Source of the DNA: Streptomyces echinoruber
Lineage (GTDB): Bacteria; Actinomycetota; Actinomycetes; Streptomycetales; Streptomycetaceae
NCBI RefSeq assembly: GCF_014651135.1
Contig: NZ_BMWH01000010.1
Coordinates: forward strand, 62,001-126,000
Direction: 5' to 3'
DNA: 64,000 nt
Below the pieces are notes generated by a model. The model was not told the origin of the DNA. It saw nothing but the letters and a program-made list of their open reading frames with translations, and did not search any database. A program made the translations under genes and the position numbers. The first letter of the stretch is position 1. Each line of letters starts with the position of its first letter. This document shows, one piece after another, positions 1 to 8,952 of the stretch.

Positions 1-458
1 AGCAGAACACGCTGGTCCTGCTGGACGCCGACGGCTGGCCCGCGGGCGGCCGCTACCGCGACAACCAGGGCTACTACTTCCGCGCCTCCCGCCGCGCCGA
101 CCTGGCGGCCCGGCTGCCCGGCATCGGGGAACGCAGCGACACGTTCGTCCCCGACGAGGTCGCCGACGAGCGGTTCGCCTACTACCTCGGCATCAACAAC
201 GTCCTCGGGCTGATCGGAGCGTTCGGCGCGGAGCGCCTCGTCGACGAGCGGCTGCTGCTCGCCGCCTTCCGCCGCTTCCTCGCCGACGCCGCCGCCGGTC
301 CGGCGCGGCTGCGCAGCACGCTGCCCGCGCACCTGCTCGACGCGCCGGTGCTGCGCTGCAAGGCCAATCTGCTGACCCGGCTGCACGGCCTGGACGAACT
401 CGTCGGCCCCGTCGACACGCAGTCCGTGTACGTCACCATCGCCAACCCGTTGCACTGA
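1..458 (+). CDS. IucA/IucC-type siderophore synthetase, C-terminal end (partial)
   Basis: This is the 3' end of a gene that begins outside the window; the reading frame starts at base 3 and stops at TGA 456-458. The visible 151 residues include Y-Y-L-G-I-N-N and, near the end, K-A-N-L-L-T-R-L-H with E-L-V-G-P-V. The latter is characteristic of the C-terminal part of NIS (NRPS-independent siderophore) synthetases of the IucA/IucC family. These enzymes join a carboxylate to an amine or hydroxylamine with ATP. The acyltransferase that follows, 81 bases downstream, is the usual partner in hydroxamate siderophore clusters. The ATP-binding part is outside the window, so the substrate type cannot be judged. 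Confidence 0.85.
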   Translation, partial: QNTLVLLDADGWPAGGRYRDNQGYYFRASRRADLAARLPGIGERSDTFVPDEVADERFAYYLGINNVLGLIGAFGAERLVDERLLLAAFRRFLADAAAGPARLRSTLPAHLLDAPVLRCKANLLTRLHGLDELVGPVDTQSVYVTIANPLH

Positions 459-539
459 GCCGTTCCGCTGCGCCGAGTCGACCGTTGTACCGGGCCGTCC
501 CGCCCGCCGACCCCGCCACCCCGCCGAGAGGAGCGTGCC

Positions 540-1283
540 GTGCCGCCCGCCGACGCCGAGACCGGCACCGTCCCGGACGCCGTCCCCGCCCCTGCCCCCT
601 CCGCCTCCGCCTCCGCCGCCGCCGGCGATGGTGACGGTGACGTCGACGGCGAGGACACCCCGAAGGCCGACGGTGACGGGGAGGAGACCGCCGGGCGGGG
701 CGGAACCGGTGACGACCTGCTCGGCGGCGTCGGCGACTGGGGGCCCGTGCCCACGCGCGCGGGCGAGTTCCGGCTGCTCCCCGTGCGGCTGGAGCGGGAC
801 CTCCCGCTCGTCGCGCGCTGGATGAACGACCCCGCCGTCGCCGCGTTCTGGCTACTGGCGGGGGAGCGGAGCGTGACGGAGCGGCACCTGCGCGCGCAGC
901 TCGACGGTGACGGGCGCAGCGTGCCGTGCCTGGGCCTGCTCGACGGCACCCCGATGAGCTACTGGGAGGTCTACCGGGCCGACCTGGATCCGCTGGCCCG
1001 CCACTATCCGGCCCGCCCGCACGACACCGGGCTGCACGTCCTCGTCGGCGCGGCCGCCGACCGCGGCCGGGGCCTGGGCACCGTGCTGCTGCGGGCCGTG
1101 GCCGACCTCGTCCTGGACCGCCGCCCGGCCTGCGCGCGCGTCGTCGCCGAGCCCGACCTGCGCAACGTGCCCTCCGTGGCCGCCTTTCTCGGCGCCGGTT
1201 TCCACTACGGCGCCGAACTCGGCCTGCCCGCCAAACACGCCGCCCTCGTGATCCGCGACCGGGCGCTGCGGCACGTGCTGTGA
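540..1283 (+). CDS. GNAT acyltransferase, siderophore type
   Basis: Protein of 247 residues. The GTG start at 540 is preceded by GAGAGGAG. Residues 1-75 are a low-complexity Ala/Pro/Asp/Gly tail. Residues 80-240 form a GNAT fold of the IucB/RhbD/AlcB kind: W-M-N-D-P-A-V-A near the start and the acetyl-CoA loop D-R-G-R-G-L-G-T. The family transfers an acyl group from acyl-CoA to a hydroxylamine or amine of a lysine-derived diamine during hydroxamate siderophore assembly. Position directly behind an IucA/IucC synthetase supports that role. The exact acyl donor and acceptor are not visible. The long N-terminal tail is unusual, so the true start could be internal. Confidence 0.75.
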   Translation: MPPADAETGTVPDAVPAPAPSASASAAAGDGDGDVDGEDTPKADGDGEETAGRGGTGDDLLGGVGDWGPVPTRAGEFRLLPVRLERDLPLVARWMNDPAVAAFWLLAGERSVTERHLRAQLDGDGRSVPCLGLLDGTPMSYWEVYRADLDPLARHYPARPHDTGLHVLVGAAADRGRGLGTVLLRAVADLVLDRRPACARVVAEPDLRNVPSVAAFLGAGFHYGAELGLPAKHAALVIRDRALRHVL

Positions 1284-1400
1284 CGGGCGGCGGGCGGTGA
1301 GGCGTACGGTGCGGCGGACGATGCGGCGTACGGTGCCGGCGTCACCCGAACGGGACGTGCGCACCCGCTTGTCGGTGCCGGGCCGTAGGGTGGTCGGGCT

Positions 1401-3392
1401 ATGACGAAGCCCTCACTCCCCGAACTCCTGCATGCCGCCGTCACCGCCGTCGGCGGCACGGAGCGCCCCGGCCAGGTGGCCATGGCCCAGGCCGTGGCCG
1501 ACGCGATCGAAGACGGCTCCCATCTGCTGGTACAGGCCGGCACCGGCACCGGCAAGTCGCTGGGCTACCTGGTGCCCGCGCTCGCCCACGGGGAACGCGT
1601 CGTCGTGGCGACGGCGACGCTCGCACTGCAGCGCCAGCTCGTCGAGCGCGACCTGCCGCGCACGGTGGAGGCGCTGCACCCGCTGCTGCGCCGCCGGCCC
1701 GAGTTCGCGATGCTCAAGGGCCGCTCCAACTACCTGTGCCTGCACCGCCTGCACGAGGGCATGCCGCAGGACGAGGAGGACGGCCTCTTCGACCAGTTCG
1801 AGGCCGCGGCCCCCACCAGCAGGCTCGGCCAGGACCTGCTGCGGCTGCGCGACTGGGCGGACGAGACCGAGACCGGCGACCGCGACGACCTCACCCCGGG
1901 CGTCTCCGACCGCGCCTGGTCGCAGGTGTCGGTGTCCTCCCGGGAGTGCCTGGGCGCGTCCAAGTGCGCCTACGGTGCCGAGTGCTTCGCCGAGATGGCC
2001 CGCGAGCACGCCAAGCTCGCCGAGGTCGTCGTCACCAACCACGCGCTGCTCGCCATCGACGCCATCGAGGGTGCGCCGGTGCTGCCGCAGCACGAGGTGC
2101 TGATCGTCGACGAGGCGCACGAGCTGGTCTCCCGGGTCACCGGCGTCGCCACCGGCGAACTCACCCCCGGCCAGGTCAACCGCGCGGTGCGGCGCGCCGC
2201 CAAGCTGGTCGACGAGAAGGTCGCCGACCAGCTCCAGACCGCCGCCGAGAGCTTCGAACGGCTGATGGAGCTGGCCCTGCCGGGCCGTCTGGAGAAGATC
2301 CCGGAGGACCTCGGCTACGCGCTCATGGCCCTGCGCGACGCCTCCCGCGCGGTGATCTCCGCGCTCGGCACCACCCGCGACAAGTCCGTCCAGGACGAGG
2401 ACGCCGTGCGCAAGCAGGCCCTGGCGTCGGTGGAGAACGTGCACGACGTGGCGGAGCGCATCGCGAACGGCTCCGAGTGGGACGTCGTCTGGTACGAGCG
2501 CCACGACCGCTACGGCGCCTCCCTGCGCGTCGCCCCCCTGTCCGTCTCCGGCCTGCTGCGGGAGAAGCTGTTCGCCGACCGCACCGTCGTGCTGACCTCC
2601 GCCACGCTGAAGCTGGGCGGCGACTTCAACGGCGTCGGCGCCTCCCTGGGGCTGGCGCCGGAGGGCGTGGAGGGCGACGACCTGCCGAAGTGGAAGGGCG
2701 TCGACGTCGGTTCGCCCTTCGACTACCGCAAGCAGGGCATCCTCTACGTCGCCACGCACCTGGCGCGCCCCGCGCGAGACGGTGACCGCGCCGACATGCT
2801 GGACGAGCTGACCGAGCTGATCCAGGCCGCGGGCGGCCGCACCCTCGGCCTGTTCTCCTCCATGCGGGCCGCCCAGCTCGCCGCCGAGGAACTGCGCGGC
2901 CGCATCCCGGAGTTCCCGATCCTGCTGCAGGGCGAGGAGACCCTGGGCGAGCTGATCAAGAACTTCGCGGCCGATCCCCGGACCTGCCTGTTCGGGACGC
3001 TGTCGCTGTGGCAGGGCGTCGACGTGCCCGGCCCCAGCTGCCAGCTGGTCGTCATGGACAAGATTCCCTTCCCGCGTCCCGACGACCCGCTGATGAGCGC
3101 CCGTCAGAAGGCGGTGGAGGAGGCCGGCGGCAACGGCTTCATGGCGGTCGCCGCCACGCACGCCGCGCTGCTCATGGCGCAGGGCGCCGGTCGTCTCGTC
3201 CGCGCCTCGGGGGACCGGGGCGTCGTCGCCGTCCTGGACCCGCGGCTGGCGACGGCCCGCTACGGCAGCTATCTGCGGGCGTCCCTGCCCGACTTCTGGT
3301 ACACGACGGACCGCAACCAGGTACGCAAGTCGCTGGCGGCGATCGACGCGGCGGCGAAGCAGGCGGAGGCCGAGCAGGTGGCGGGGAAGTAG
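1401..3392 (+). CDS. dinG: DinG/XPD-family ATP-dependent DNA helicase
   Basis: Protein of 663 residues. Walker A A-G-T-G-T-G-K-S lies near residues 47-54 and the DEAH box V-D-E-A-H-E-L near 238. Four cysteines (N-Y-L-C, E-C-L-G, S-K-C, A-E-C-F) lie between motifs Ia and II, where XPD/DinG helicases hold a 4Fe-4S cluster. Motifs of helicase domain 2 follow (S-A-T-L, L-W-Q-G-V-D-V-P-G, Q-G-A-G-R-L-V-R). The family unwinds 5'-3' and resolves R-loops and other structures. The neighbouring convergent gene is lexA. TAGGGT at 1386-1391 sits nine bases before the ATG, so the mRNA may be nearly leaderless. I saw no SOS box upstream. Confidence 0.88.
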   Translation: MTKPSLPELLHAAVTAVGGTERPGQVAMAQAVADAIEDGSHLLVQAGTGTGKSLGYLVPALAHGERVVVATATLALQRQLVERDLPRTVEALHPLLRRRPEFAMLKGRSNYLCLHRLHEGMPQDEEDGLFDQFEAAAPTSRLGQDLLRLRDWADETETGDRDDLTPGVSDRAWSQVSVSSRECLGASKCAYGAECFAEMAREHAKLAEVVVTNHALLAIDAIEGAPVLPQHEVLIVDEAHELVSRVTGVATGELTPGQVNRAVRRAAKLVDEKVADQLQTAAESFERLMELALPGRLEKIPEDLGYALMALRDASRAVISALGTTRDKSVQDEDAVRKQALASVENVHDVAERIANGSEWDVVWYERHDRYGASLRVAPLSVSGLLREKLFADRTVVLTSATLKLGGDFNGVGASLGLAPEGVEGDDLPKWKGVDVGSPFDYRKQGILYVATHLARPARDGDRADMLDELTELIQAAGGRTLGLFSSMRAAQLAAEELRGRIPEFPILLQGEETLGELIKNFAADPRTCLFGTLSLWQGVDVPGPSCQLVVMDKIPFPRPDDPLMSARQKAVEEAGGNGFMAVAATHAALLMAQGAGRLVRASGDRGVVAVLDPRLATARYGSYLRASLPDFWYTTDRNQVRKSLAAIDAAAKQAEAEQVAGK

Positions 3393-3429
3393 GCGAGGTG
3401 AAGTAGGCGGGGGGGAACAACAGGGGTTG

Positions 3430-3511
3430 GTGTGGCCCGGCCGGGGTCGGTCGCCGGGCCACACCCGGGACAGCACAGGGCCCCGGAACCGGCGCAGGGG
3501 TTCCGGGGCCC
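3430..3511. terminator. Two hairpins between convergent dinG and lexA
   Basis: An 11-bp inverted repeat (3430-3440 with 3454-3464) is followed by a 13-bp inverted repeat (GGGCCCCGGAACC at 3478-3490 with 3499-3511). Neither has a long T tract, as is common for Streptomyces terminators. They lie between two convergent genes and plausibly end one each. Confidence 0.65.
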
Positions 3512-3551
3512 GGTCAGGGAGGCGGCGCGGCGCGGCCGTGCGGCCCGCCGG

Positions 3552-4331
3552 TCAGACGCGCCGCAGGACGGCCACCACCTTGCCGAGGATGGTCGCGTCG
3601 TCGCCGGGGATCGGCTCGTACGCGGAGTTGTGCGGCAGGAGCCAGACGTGCCCGTTCTCGCGCTTGAAGCGCTTGACGGTGGCCTCGCCGTCGAGCATGG
3701 CGGCGACGATGTCGCCGTTCTCGGCGACCGGCTGGCGGCGGACCGTGACCCAGTCGCCGTCGCAGATCGCGGCCTCGATCATCGAGTCGCCGACGACCTT
3801 GAGCACGAACAGCTCACCGTCGCCGACCAGTTGCCGCGGCAGGGGGAAGACGTCCTCGACGGACTCCTCGGCCAGGATCGGACCACCGGCGGCGATCCGG
3901 CCGACGAGCGGGACGTACGACGCGGCGGGCTTGCCGGCGGTGTCCGCGGGCTGGACGGGAGTGGCCTGGTCGGAGCCGCGGACCTCGTAGGCGCGGGGAC
4001 GGTGCGGATCGCGACGCAGGAAGCCCTTCCGCTCGAGCGCCATCAGTTGGTGCGCGACCGAGGAAGTGCTGGACAGGCCGACCGCCTGGCCGATCTCGCG
4101 CATGGACGGCGGGTAACCGCGGCGCTGCACGGAGTCCCGGATGACCTCGATCACCCGGCGCTGGCGGTCGGTGAGCCCCGAGCTGTCCGCCCGGATGCCT
4201 GGAGGTCGACCCGGCAGGGAGCGCTTGGGCCCCTCGGGAGTCATGGCTTCGTTCATTGCGTGCACCGGCTGGATTCGGCCCTGGGAGCGGTCCTGGGCGG
4301 TGATGGCGGCACTGTCTGCGGTGGTGGTCAC
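3552..4331 (-). CDS. lexA: LexA, SOS response repressor
   Basis: Protein of 259 residues. The GTG start at 4331 was chosen because GAGAGGGG precedes it and because the family N-terminus begins V-T-T-T; an upstream in-frame start at 4364 has less support. The winged-helix domain ([12 protein letters not shown] to G-F-L-R-R) binds DNA. The C-terminal S24 domain carries the Ala148-Gly149 self-cleavage bond, catalytic Ser183 (G-D-S-M) and Lys220 (A-T-V-K-R-F), with the usual spacing of about 35 and 37 residues. RecA-stimulated autocleavage induces the regulon. Its own promoter carries a perfect LexA site, so it is autoregulated. Confidence 0.97.
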   Translation of the reverse strand: MTTTADSAAITAQDRSQGRIQPVHAMNEAMTPEGPKRSLPGRPPGIRADSSGLTDRQRRVIEVIRDSVQRRGYPPSMREIGQAVGLSSTSSVAHQLMALERKGFLRRDPHRPRAYEVRGSDQATPVQPADTAGKPAASYVPLVGRIAAGGPILAEESVEDVFPLPRQLVGDGELFVLKVVGDSMIEAAICDGDWVTVRRQPVAENGDIVAAMLDGEATVKRFKRENGHVWLLPHNSAYEPIPGDDATILGKVVAVLRRV

Positions 4332-4365
4332 GTCGGCCCCTCTCGGTGGTCTCCCTGCTGGCACA

Positions 4366-4406
4366 ACGGTAGTTGCTTTCGAAAGGTTGCGCCAAACACA
4401 CGTTCG
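4366..4406 (-). promoter_or_regulatory. lexA promoter with LexA (SOS) box
   Basis: On the minus strand CGAACGTGTGTTTG (4393-4406) fits the actinobacterial LexA consensus CGAACRNNYGTTYG at every position. Its 3' end overlaps a -35-like TTGGCG (4390-4395). An 18-bp spacer separates this from a -10-like TACCGT (4366-4371). LexA bound here would cover the -35. Confidence 0.85.
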
Positions 4407-4816
4407 AGTGAAAATCGGCGGTTAGCCTGACGTGATCATCTGTTTGGGTGTATGGCTGCCCGGGCCTCCGGCGGGCGGGGCACCCGTCTTGCGCTACTCT
4501 TCCCCGCCGGGGCGGCTGCCTCGTGGGCCGGTGCCCAGTCTGCCATCCATGATCCGGCCGCAGGTGCGTCCGCCGTGCCCGTGCCGGATTCTGCGCGGGA
4601 GTCCCACCCCTCCTCCTCGCGGCGATCACGCCGCCTCCGCACGCGCCCTGCGCGGGGCGCGGGGCGTGCGGCTCCGTCCGGGCGGGCCGGATACCAGGCC
4701 GGACGTACGGCCGGAAGCGGGGGCGGATGTGCGGTCCGTGGCCGTCTTCTCACGTGTCGTGAGGCCGGTTCCGGTGGTCTTCGGTTTTTACCCGTGTGGC
4801 GGCGTGTCGCGCTTCG
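4407..4816. other. Intergenic stretch between lexA and nrdR promoters
   Basis: About 410 bases between the SOS box and the nrdR promoter. Open frames exist on both strands but have arginine/proline-rich content typical of chance frames in high-GC DNA, and none has a convincing ribosome binding site. I see no RNA gene or repeat. Confidence 0.5.
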
Positions 4817-4876
4817 TTGTACAGGCCAATCCCCACATGTAGTGGTTGGCTGGCTACAGCAGCCCAGAAGTTGTGG
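4817..4876 (+). promoter_or_regulatory. nrdRJ promoter with two NrdR-box-like repeats
   Basis: TTGTAC (4817-4822), a 17-bp spacer and TAGTGG (4840-4845) make a plausible promoter. CCACATGTAGTGG (4833-4845) overlaps the -10. A similar CCAGAAGTTGTGG (4864-4876) follows, with starts exactly 31 bp apart, three helical turns. NrdR is known to bind paired boxes at whole-turn spacing upstream of ribonucleotide reductase genes. The assignment rests on position, spacing and similarity between the two copies. Confidence 0.6.
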
Positions 4877-4984
4877 TCCCCCGGGACATCCGGCTCACGA
4901 TCATCGCCTATGCTGGGGTCTGCTTCGAGGGGCCAGTGGGCCTGTCGAGGCTATTGAGTCTGCTGTGAGGAGGGTTGGGAGTCC

Positions 4985-5584
4985 ATGCACTGCCCCTTCT
5001 GCAGGCATCCCGACAGCCGCGTCGTCGACAGCCGTACGACCGACGACGGCACGTCGATCCGCAGGCGCCGCCAGTGCCCGGAGTGCTCCCGGCGGTTCAC
5101 GACCGTCGAGACGTGCTCCCTGATGGTGGTGAAGCGGTCGGGAGTCACCGAACCCTTCAGCCGGACCAAGGTCATCAACGGCGTGCGCAAGGCATGCCAG
5201 GGACGACCGGTCACCGAGGACGCGCTCGCCCTGCTCGGCCAGCGGGTCGAGGAGGCGGTGCGGGCCAGCGGCAGTGCCGAGGTGGCCGCCCACGACGTGG
5301 GCCTGGCCATACTCGGCCCCCTGCGGGAGCTGGACCTGGTCGCCTACCTGCGGTTCGCGTCCGTCTACAAGGCCTTCGACAGCCTGGAGGACTTCGAGGC
5401 GGCCATCGCGGAACTGCGGGAGGTGACACGGCGCCCCACGGCGGACGCCGGGGACGCCGAGGGCGCCGGGAACGGCGAGAGCGGCTCCGCAGGCGGCGAG
5501 GAAGCCGTCGCGGGGCGGACGGAGGAGGGCGGCGGGCCCGGGGGGACGGCTCAGCTCTCCCAGCCCGCGCGCGCCGCCGACTGA
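4985..5584 (+). CDS. nrdR: NrdR, ribonucleotide reductase repressor
   Basis: Protein of 199 residues; the ATG has GAGGAGGG upstream. Cys3, Cys6, Cys31 and Cys34 form the N-terminal zinc ribbon that contacts DNA. An ATP-cone domain follows ([13 protein letters not shown]) and senses ATP/dATP. NrdR represses ribonucleotide reductase genes when dATP is high. A Gly/Glu/Ala-rich tail of about 45 residues makes it longer than most NrdR proteins, which end near 155-170. The reductase nrdJ lies downstream, and paired NrdR-like boxes lie upstream, consistent with autorepression of an nrdRJ unit. Confidence 0.97.
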   Translation: MHCPFCRHPDSRVVDSRTTDDGTSIRRRRQCPECSRRFTTVETCSLMVVKRSGVTEPFSRTKVINGVRKACQGRPVTEDALALLGQRVEEAVRASGSAEVAAHDVGLAILGPLRELDLVAYLRFASVYKAFDSLEDFEAAIAELREVTRRPTADAGDAEGAGNGESGSAGGEEAVAGRTEEGGGPGGTAQLSQPARAAD

Positions 5585-5660
5585 CCGGCGGGCCGGACGC
5601 GGGCGAGGCACCCCGGATCCGGCCGGCGGTGACGAGCGGACGGCCCGTCGGCCGACCGGT

Positions 5661-5692
5661 GGTCGAACGGTCGAGTGGTCGAGCGGTCGAGC
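5661..5692. repeat. 8-bp tandem repeat in the nrdR-nrdJ spacer
   Basis: Four consecutive copies of GGTCGARY-type octamers (GGTCGAAC, GGTCGAGT, GGTCGAGC, GGTCGAGC) lie in the 249-base gap between nrdR and nrdJ. No function is evident. Confidence 0.8.
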
Positions 5693-5833
5693 AGACGACG
5701 AGAAGAGCCGAGCAGACGTGTTGCGGGTGGCAGCGAGGGCCCGCAACGAACCAGCACAGAACCCAGCACAGAACACCGTGCCACGGAACAAACGGGGCAC
5801 TTCAGGGCGTTTTTGCCTGTACAGGGAGGCGGC

Positions 5834-8725
5834 ATGACAGAGACGGCGAGCGGTCCGGCACGAGGCTCTCGATCCAGGGGCGCCAAGGCCGGCACCAAGG
5901 GACTGCGCATCGATCGCATCCACACCACCCCCGGCGTCCACCCCTACGACGAGGTGACCTGGGAGCGCCGGGACGTCGTCATGACCAACTGGCGCGACGG
6001 CTCGGTCAACTTCGAGCAGCGCGGCGTGGAGTTCCCCGACTTCTGGTCGGTGAACGCGGTCAACATCGTCACCAGCAAGTACTTCCGCGGCGCCCTCGGC
6101 ACCCCGCAGCGCGAGACCAGCCTCAAGCAGCTGATCGACCGCATCGTGAAGACGTACCGGAAGGCCGGCGAGGACCACCACTACTTCGCCTCGCCCGCCG
6201 ACGCCGAGATCTTCGAGCACGAGCTGGCCTACGCCCTCCTGCACCAGATCTTCAGCTTCAACAGCCCCGTCTGGTTCAACGTCGGCACCAAGCAGCCGCA
6301 GCAGGTCTCCGCCTGCTTCATCCTGTCCGTCGAGGACTCCATGGAGTCGATCCTCGACTGGTACAAGGAAGAAGGCATGATCTTCAAGGGCGGCTCCGGC
6401 GCCGGCCTGAACCTCTCCCGGATCCGCTCCTCCAAGGAACTGCTCTCCTCGGGCGGCAACGCCTCCGGCCCCGTCTCCTTCATGCGCGGCGCCGACGCCT
6501 CCGCGGGAACGATCAAGTCGGGCGGTGCCACCCGCCGCGCCGCCAAGATGGTCATCCTCGACGTCGACCACCCCGACATCGAGGACTTCATCATGACCAA
6601 GGTGAAGGAGGAGGAGAAGATCCGCGCGCTGCGCGACGCGGGCTTCGACATGGACCTCGGCGGCGAGGACATCACCTCCGTCCAGTACCAGAACGCCAAC
6701 AACTCGGTCCGCGTCAACGACGAGTTCATGAAGGCGGTCGAGAAGGGCGGGAAGTTCGGCCTGCGCGCCCGCCTGACCGGCGAGGTCATCGAGGAGGTCG
6801 ACGCCAGGGCGCTGTTCCGCAAGATGGCCGAGGCCGCCTGGGCCTGCGCCGACCCCGGCATCCAGTACGACGACACCATCAACCACTGGCACACCTGCCC
6901 GGAGTCCGGCCGCATCAACGGCTCGAACCCCTGCAGCGAGTACATGCACCTGGACAACACGTCCTGCAACCTGGCCTCGCTGAACCTGATGAAGTTCCTC
7001 AAGGACGACGGCAAGGGCAACCAGTCCTTCGACGTCGAGCGCTTCCAGCGGGTCGTCGAGCTCGTCATCACGGCGATGGACATCTCCATCTGCTTCGCCG
7101 ACTTCCCCACCCAGAAGATCGGCGAGAACACCCGCGCCTTCCGCCAGCTCGGCATCGGCTACGCCAACCTCGGCGCCCTGCTGATGGCCACCGGCCACGC
7201 CTACGACTCCGACGGCGGCCGCGCCCTCGCCGGCGCCATCACCTCCCTGATGACCGGCACCGCCTACCGCCGCTCCGCCGAACTCGCCGCGGTCGTCGGC
7301 CCGTACGACGGCTACGCCCGCAACGCCGAGGCCCACAAGCGGGTCATGAAGCAGCACGCCGACGCCAACGACAAGGCCGTCCGCATGGACGACCTGGACA
7401 CCCCGGTGTGGGCCGCCGCCACCGAGGCCTGGCAGGACGTGCTGCGCCTGGGCGAGAAGAACGGCTTCCGCAACTCCCAGGCGTCCGTGCTCGCCCCGAC
7501 CGGCACCATCGGCCTGGCCATGGGCTGCGACACCACCGGTGTCGAACCGGACCTGGCGCTGGTGAAGTTCAAGAAGCTGGTCGGCGGCGGCTCGATGCAG
7601 ATCGTCAACGGCACCGTCCCGCAGGCCCTGCGCCGCCTGGGCTACCAGGAGGAGCAGATCGAGGCGATCGTCGCCCACATCGCCGAGCACGGCAACGTCA
7701 TCGACGCCCCCGGCCTCAAGCACGAGCACTACGAGGTGTTCGACTGCGCCATGGGCGAGCGGGCCATCTCCCCGATGGGCCACGTGCGCATGATGGCCGC
7801 GATCCAGCCGTGGATCTCCGGCGCCATCTCCAAGACGGTCAACATGCCGGAGTCGGCGACCGTCGAGGACGTCGAGGAGATCTACTTCGAGGCCTGGAAG
7901 ATGGGCATCAAGGCCCTGGCCATCTACCGCGACAACTGCAAGGTCGGCCAGCCGCTCTCCGCCAAGAAGAAGGAGTCCGCGCAGGCCAAGGCCGAGCAGC
8001 CGGCCGCGGAGCCCAAGGTCGAGAGGGTCGTCGAGTACCGCCCGGTCCGCCGGCGCCTGCCCAAGGGCCGCCCCGGGATCACCACGTCCTTCACGGTCGG
8101 CGGTGCCGAGGGCTACATGACCGCCAACTCCTACCCCGACGACGGCCTGGGCGAGGTCTTCCTGAAGATGTCCAAGCAGGGCTCCACCCTCGCGGGGATG
8201 ATGGACGCCTTCTCCATCGCCGTCTCGGTCGGCCTGCAGTACGGCGTGCCGCTGGAGACGTACGTCTCGAAGTTCACCAACATGCGCTTCGAGCCGGCCG
8301 GCATGACGGACGACCCGGACGTCCGCATGGCCCAGTCGATCGTCGACTACATCTTCCGCCGCCTCGCGCTGGACTTCCTGCCCTTCGAGACCCGCTCCGC
8401 GCTCGGCATCCACTCCGCCGAGGAGCGCCAGCGCCACCTCGAGACCGGTTCCTACGAGCCGATCGACGAGGAGGAGGTCGACGTCGAGGGCCTGGCGCAG
8501 TCGGCGCCGCGGCAGACCGACCTGAAGGCCGTGGCGACGCCGAGGACCGCCGGCGAGGCCGCCAAGCCGGCCCCGAAGGCCGCCCACACCAGCGCCGAGC
8601 TGGTGGAGATGCAGCTGGGCATCCAGGCCGACGCCCCGCTGTGCTTCTCCTGCGGCACCAAGATGCAGCGCGCCGGCTCCTGCTACATCTGCGAGGGCTG
8701 CGGCTCGACCAGCGGCTGCAGCTGA
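5834..8725 (+). CDS. nrdJ: Class II (adenosylcobalamin-dependent) ribonucleotide reductase
   Basis: Protein of 963 residues. The ATG at 5834 follows GGGAGGC; in-frame codons back to 5675 look non-coding. It reduces ribonucleotides to deoxyribonucleotides in the cytoplasm using coenzyme B12 as radical source, independent of oxygen. Visible signatures are N-S-P-V-W-F-N-V-G, S-G-G-A-T-R-R-A-A-K-M and N-P-C-S-E-Y-M-H-L-D-N-T-S-C-N-L-A-S, which hold active-site cysteines, the catalytic Asn/Glu and loop residues. The C-terminus is a cysteine-rich ribbon (C-F-S-C ... C-Y-I-C-E-G-C-G) that relays electrons from thioredoxin. Transcription with nrdR is likely. Confidence 0.97.
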   Translation: MTETASGPARGSRSRGAKAGTKGLRIDRIHTTPGVHPYDEVTWERRDVVMTNWRDGSVNFEQRGVEFPDFWSVNAVNIVTSKYFRGALGTPQRETSLKQLIDRIVKTYRKAGEDHHYFASPADAEIFEHELAYALLHQIFSFNSPVWFNVGTKQPQQVSACFILSVEDSMESILDWYKEEGMIFKGGSGAGLNLSRIRSSKELLSSGGNASGPVSFMRGADASAGTIKSGGATRRAAKMVILDVDHPDIEDFIMTKVKEEEKIRALRDAGFDMDLGGEDITSVQYQNANNSVRVNDEFMKAVEKGGKFGLRARLTGEVIEEVDARALFRKMAEAAWACADPGIQYDDTINHWHTCPESGRINGSNPCSEYMHLDNTSCNLASLNLMKFLKDDGKGNQSFDVERFQRVVELVITAMDISICFADFPTQKIGENTRAFRQLGIGYANLGALLMATGHAYDSDGGRALAGAITSLMTGTAYRRSAELAAVVGPYDGYARNAEAHKRVMKQHADANDKAVRMDDLDTPVWAAATEAWQDVLRLGEKNGFRNSQASVLAPTGTIGLAMGCDTTGVEPDLALVKFKKLVGGGSMQIVNGTVPQALRRLGYQEEQIEAIVAHIAEHGNVIDAPGLKHEHYEVFDCAMGERAISPMGHVRMMAAIQPWISGAISKTVNMPESATVEDVEEIYFEAWKMGIKALAIYRDNCKVGQPLSAKKKESAQAKAEQPAAEPKVERVVEYRPVRRRLPKGRPGITTSFTVGGAEGYMTANSYPDDGLGEVFLKMSKQGSTLAGMMDAFSIAVSVGLQYGVPLETYVSKFTNMRFEPAGMTDDPDVRMAQSIVDYIFRRLALDFLPFETRSALGIHSAEERQRHLETGSYEPIDEEEVDVEGLAQSAPRQTDLKAVATPRTAGEAAKPAPKAAHTSAELVEMQLGIQADAPLCFSCGTKMQRAGSCYICEGCGSTSGCS

Positions 8726-8826
8726 TCCCCGCGGGGCACGGCCCCGGGAGACCGACGGGCACCCGCTGAAGCGCCGCCCGAGGAGAACCCGCTGACGTGC
8801 CGCCCGAGGGGCGCCTGCTGAAGGAA

Positions 8827-8852
8827 GGGGCGCCGGCCAGTGCCGGCGCCCC
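8827..8852. terminator. Terminator between nrdJ and the convergent TerD gene
   Basis: A perfect 11-bp stem GGGGCGCCGGC (8827-8837) pairs with 8842-8852 around a four-base loop and is followed by TTTT on the plus strand. It can end nrdJ and probably the convergent gene as well. Confidence 0.85.
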
Positions 8853-8952
8853 TTTTCCTGCCGTCGTCTCTTCGCCGCTGTGTTTCTGTCGCTGTGGCTC
8901 CGTCGTTGTGGTTCCGTTGTCGTGTTTCCGCCGTGGTGCGGCGGGACGCCCG

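Noticed and set aside
1321..1400. SOS box before dinG
   Set aside because: CCGAACGGGACGTGCG has one half-site (CGAAC) but no GTTCG at the right distance.
4500..4980. B12 riboswitch upstream of nrdRJ
   Set aside because: No B12-box-like sequence was seen; in streptomycetes that element is associated with the other (class I) reductase genes.
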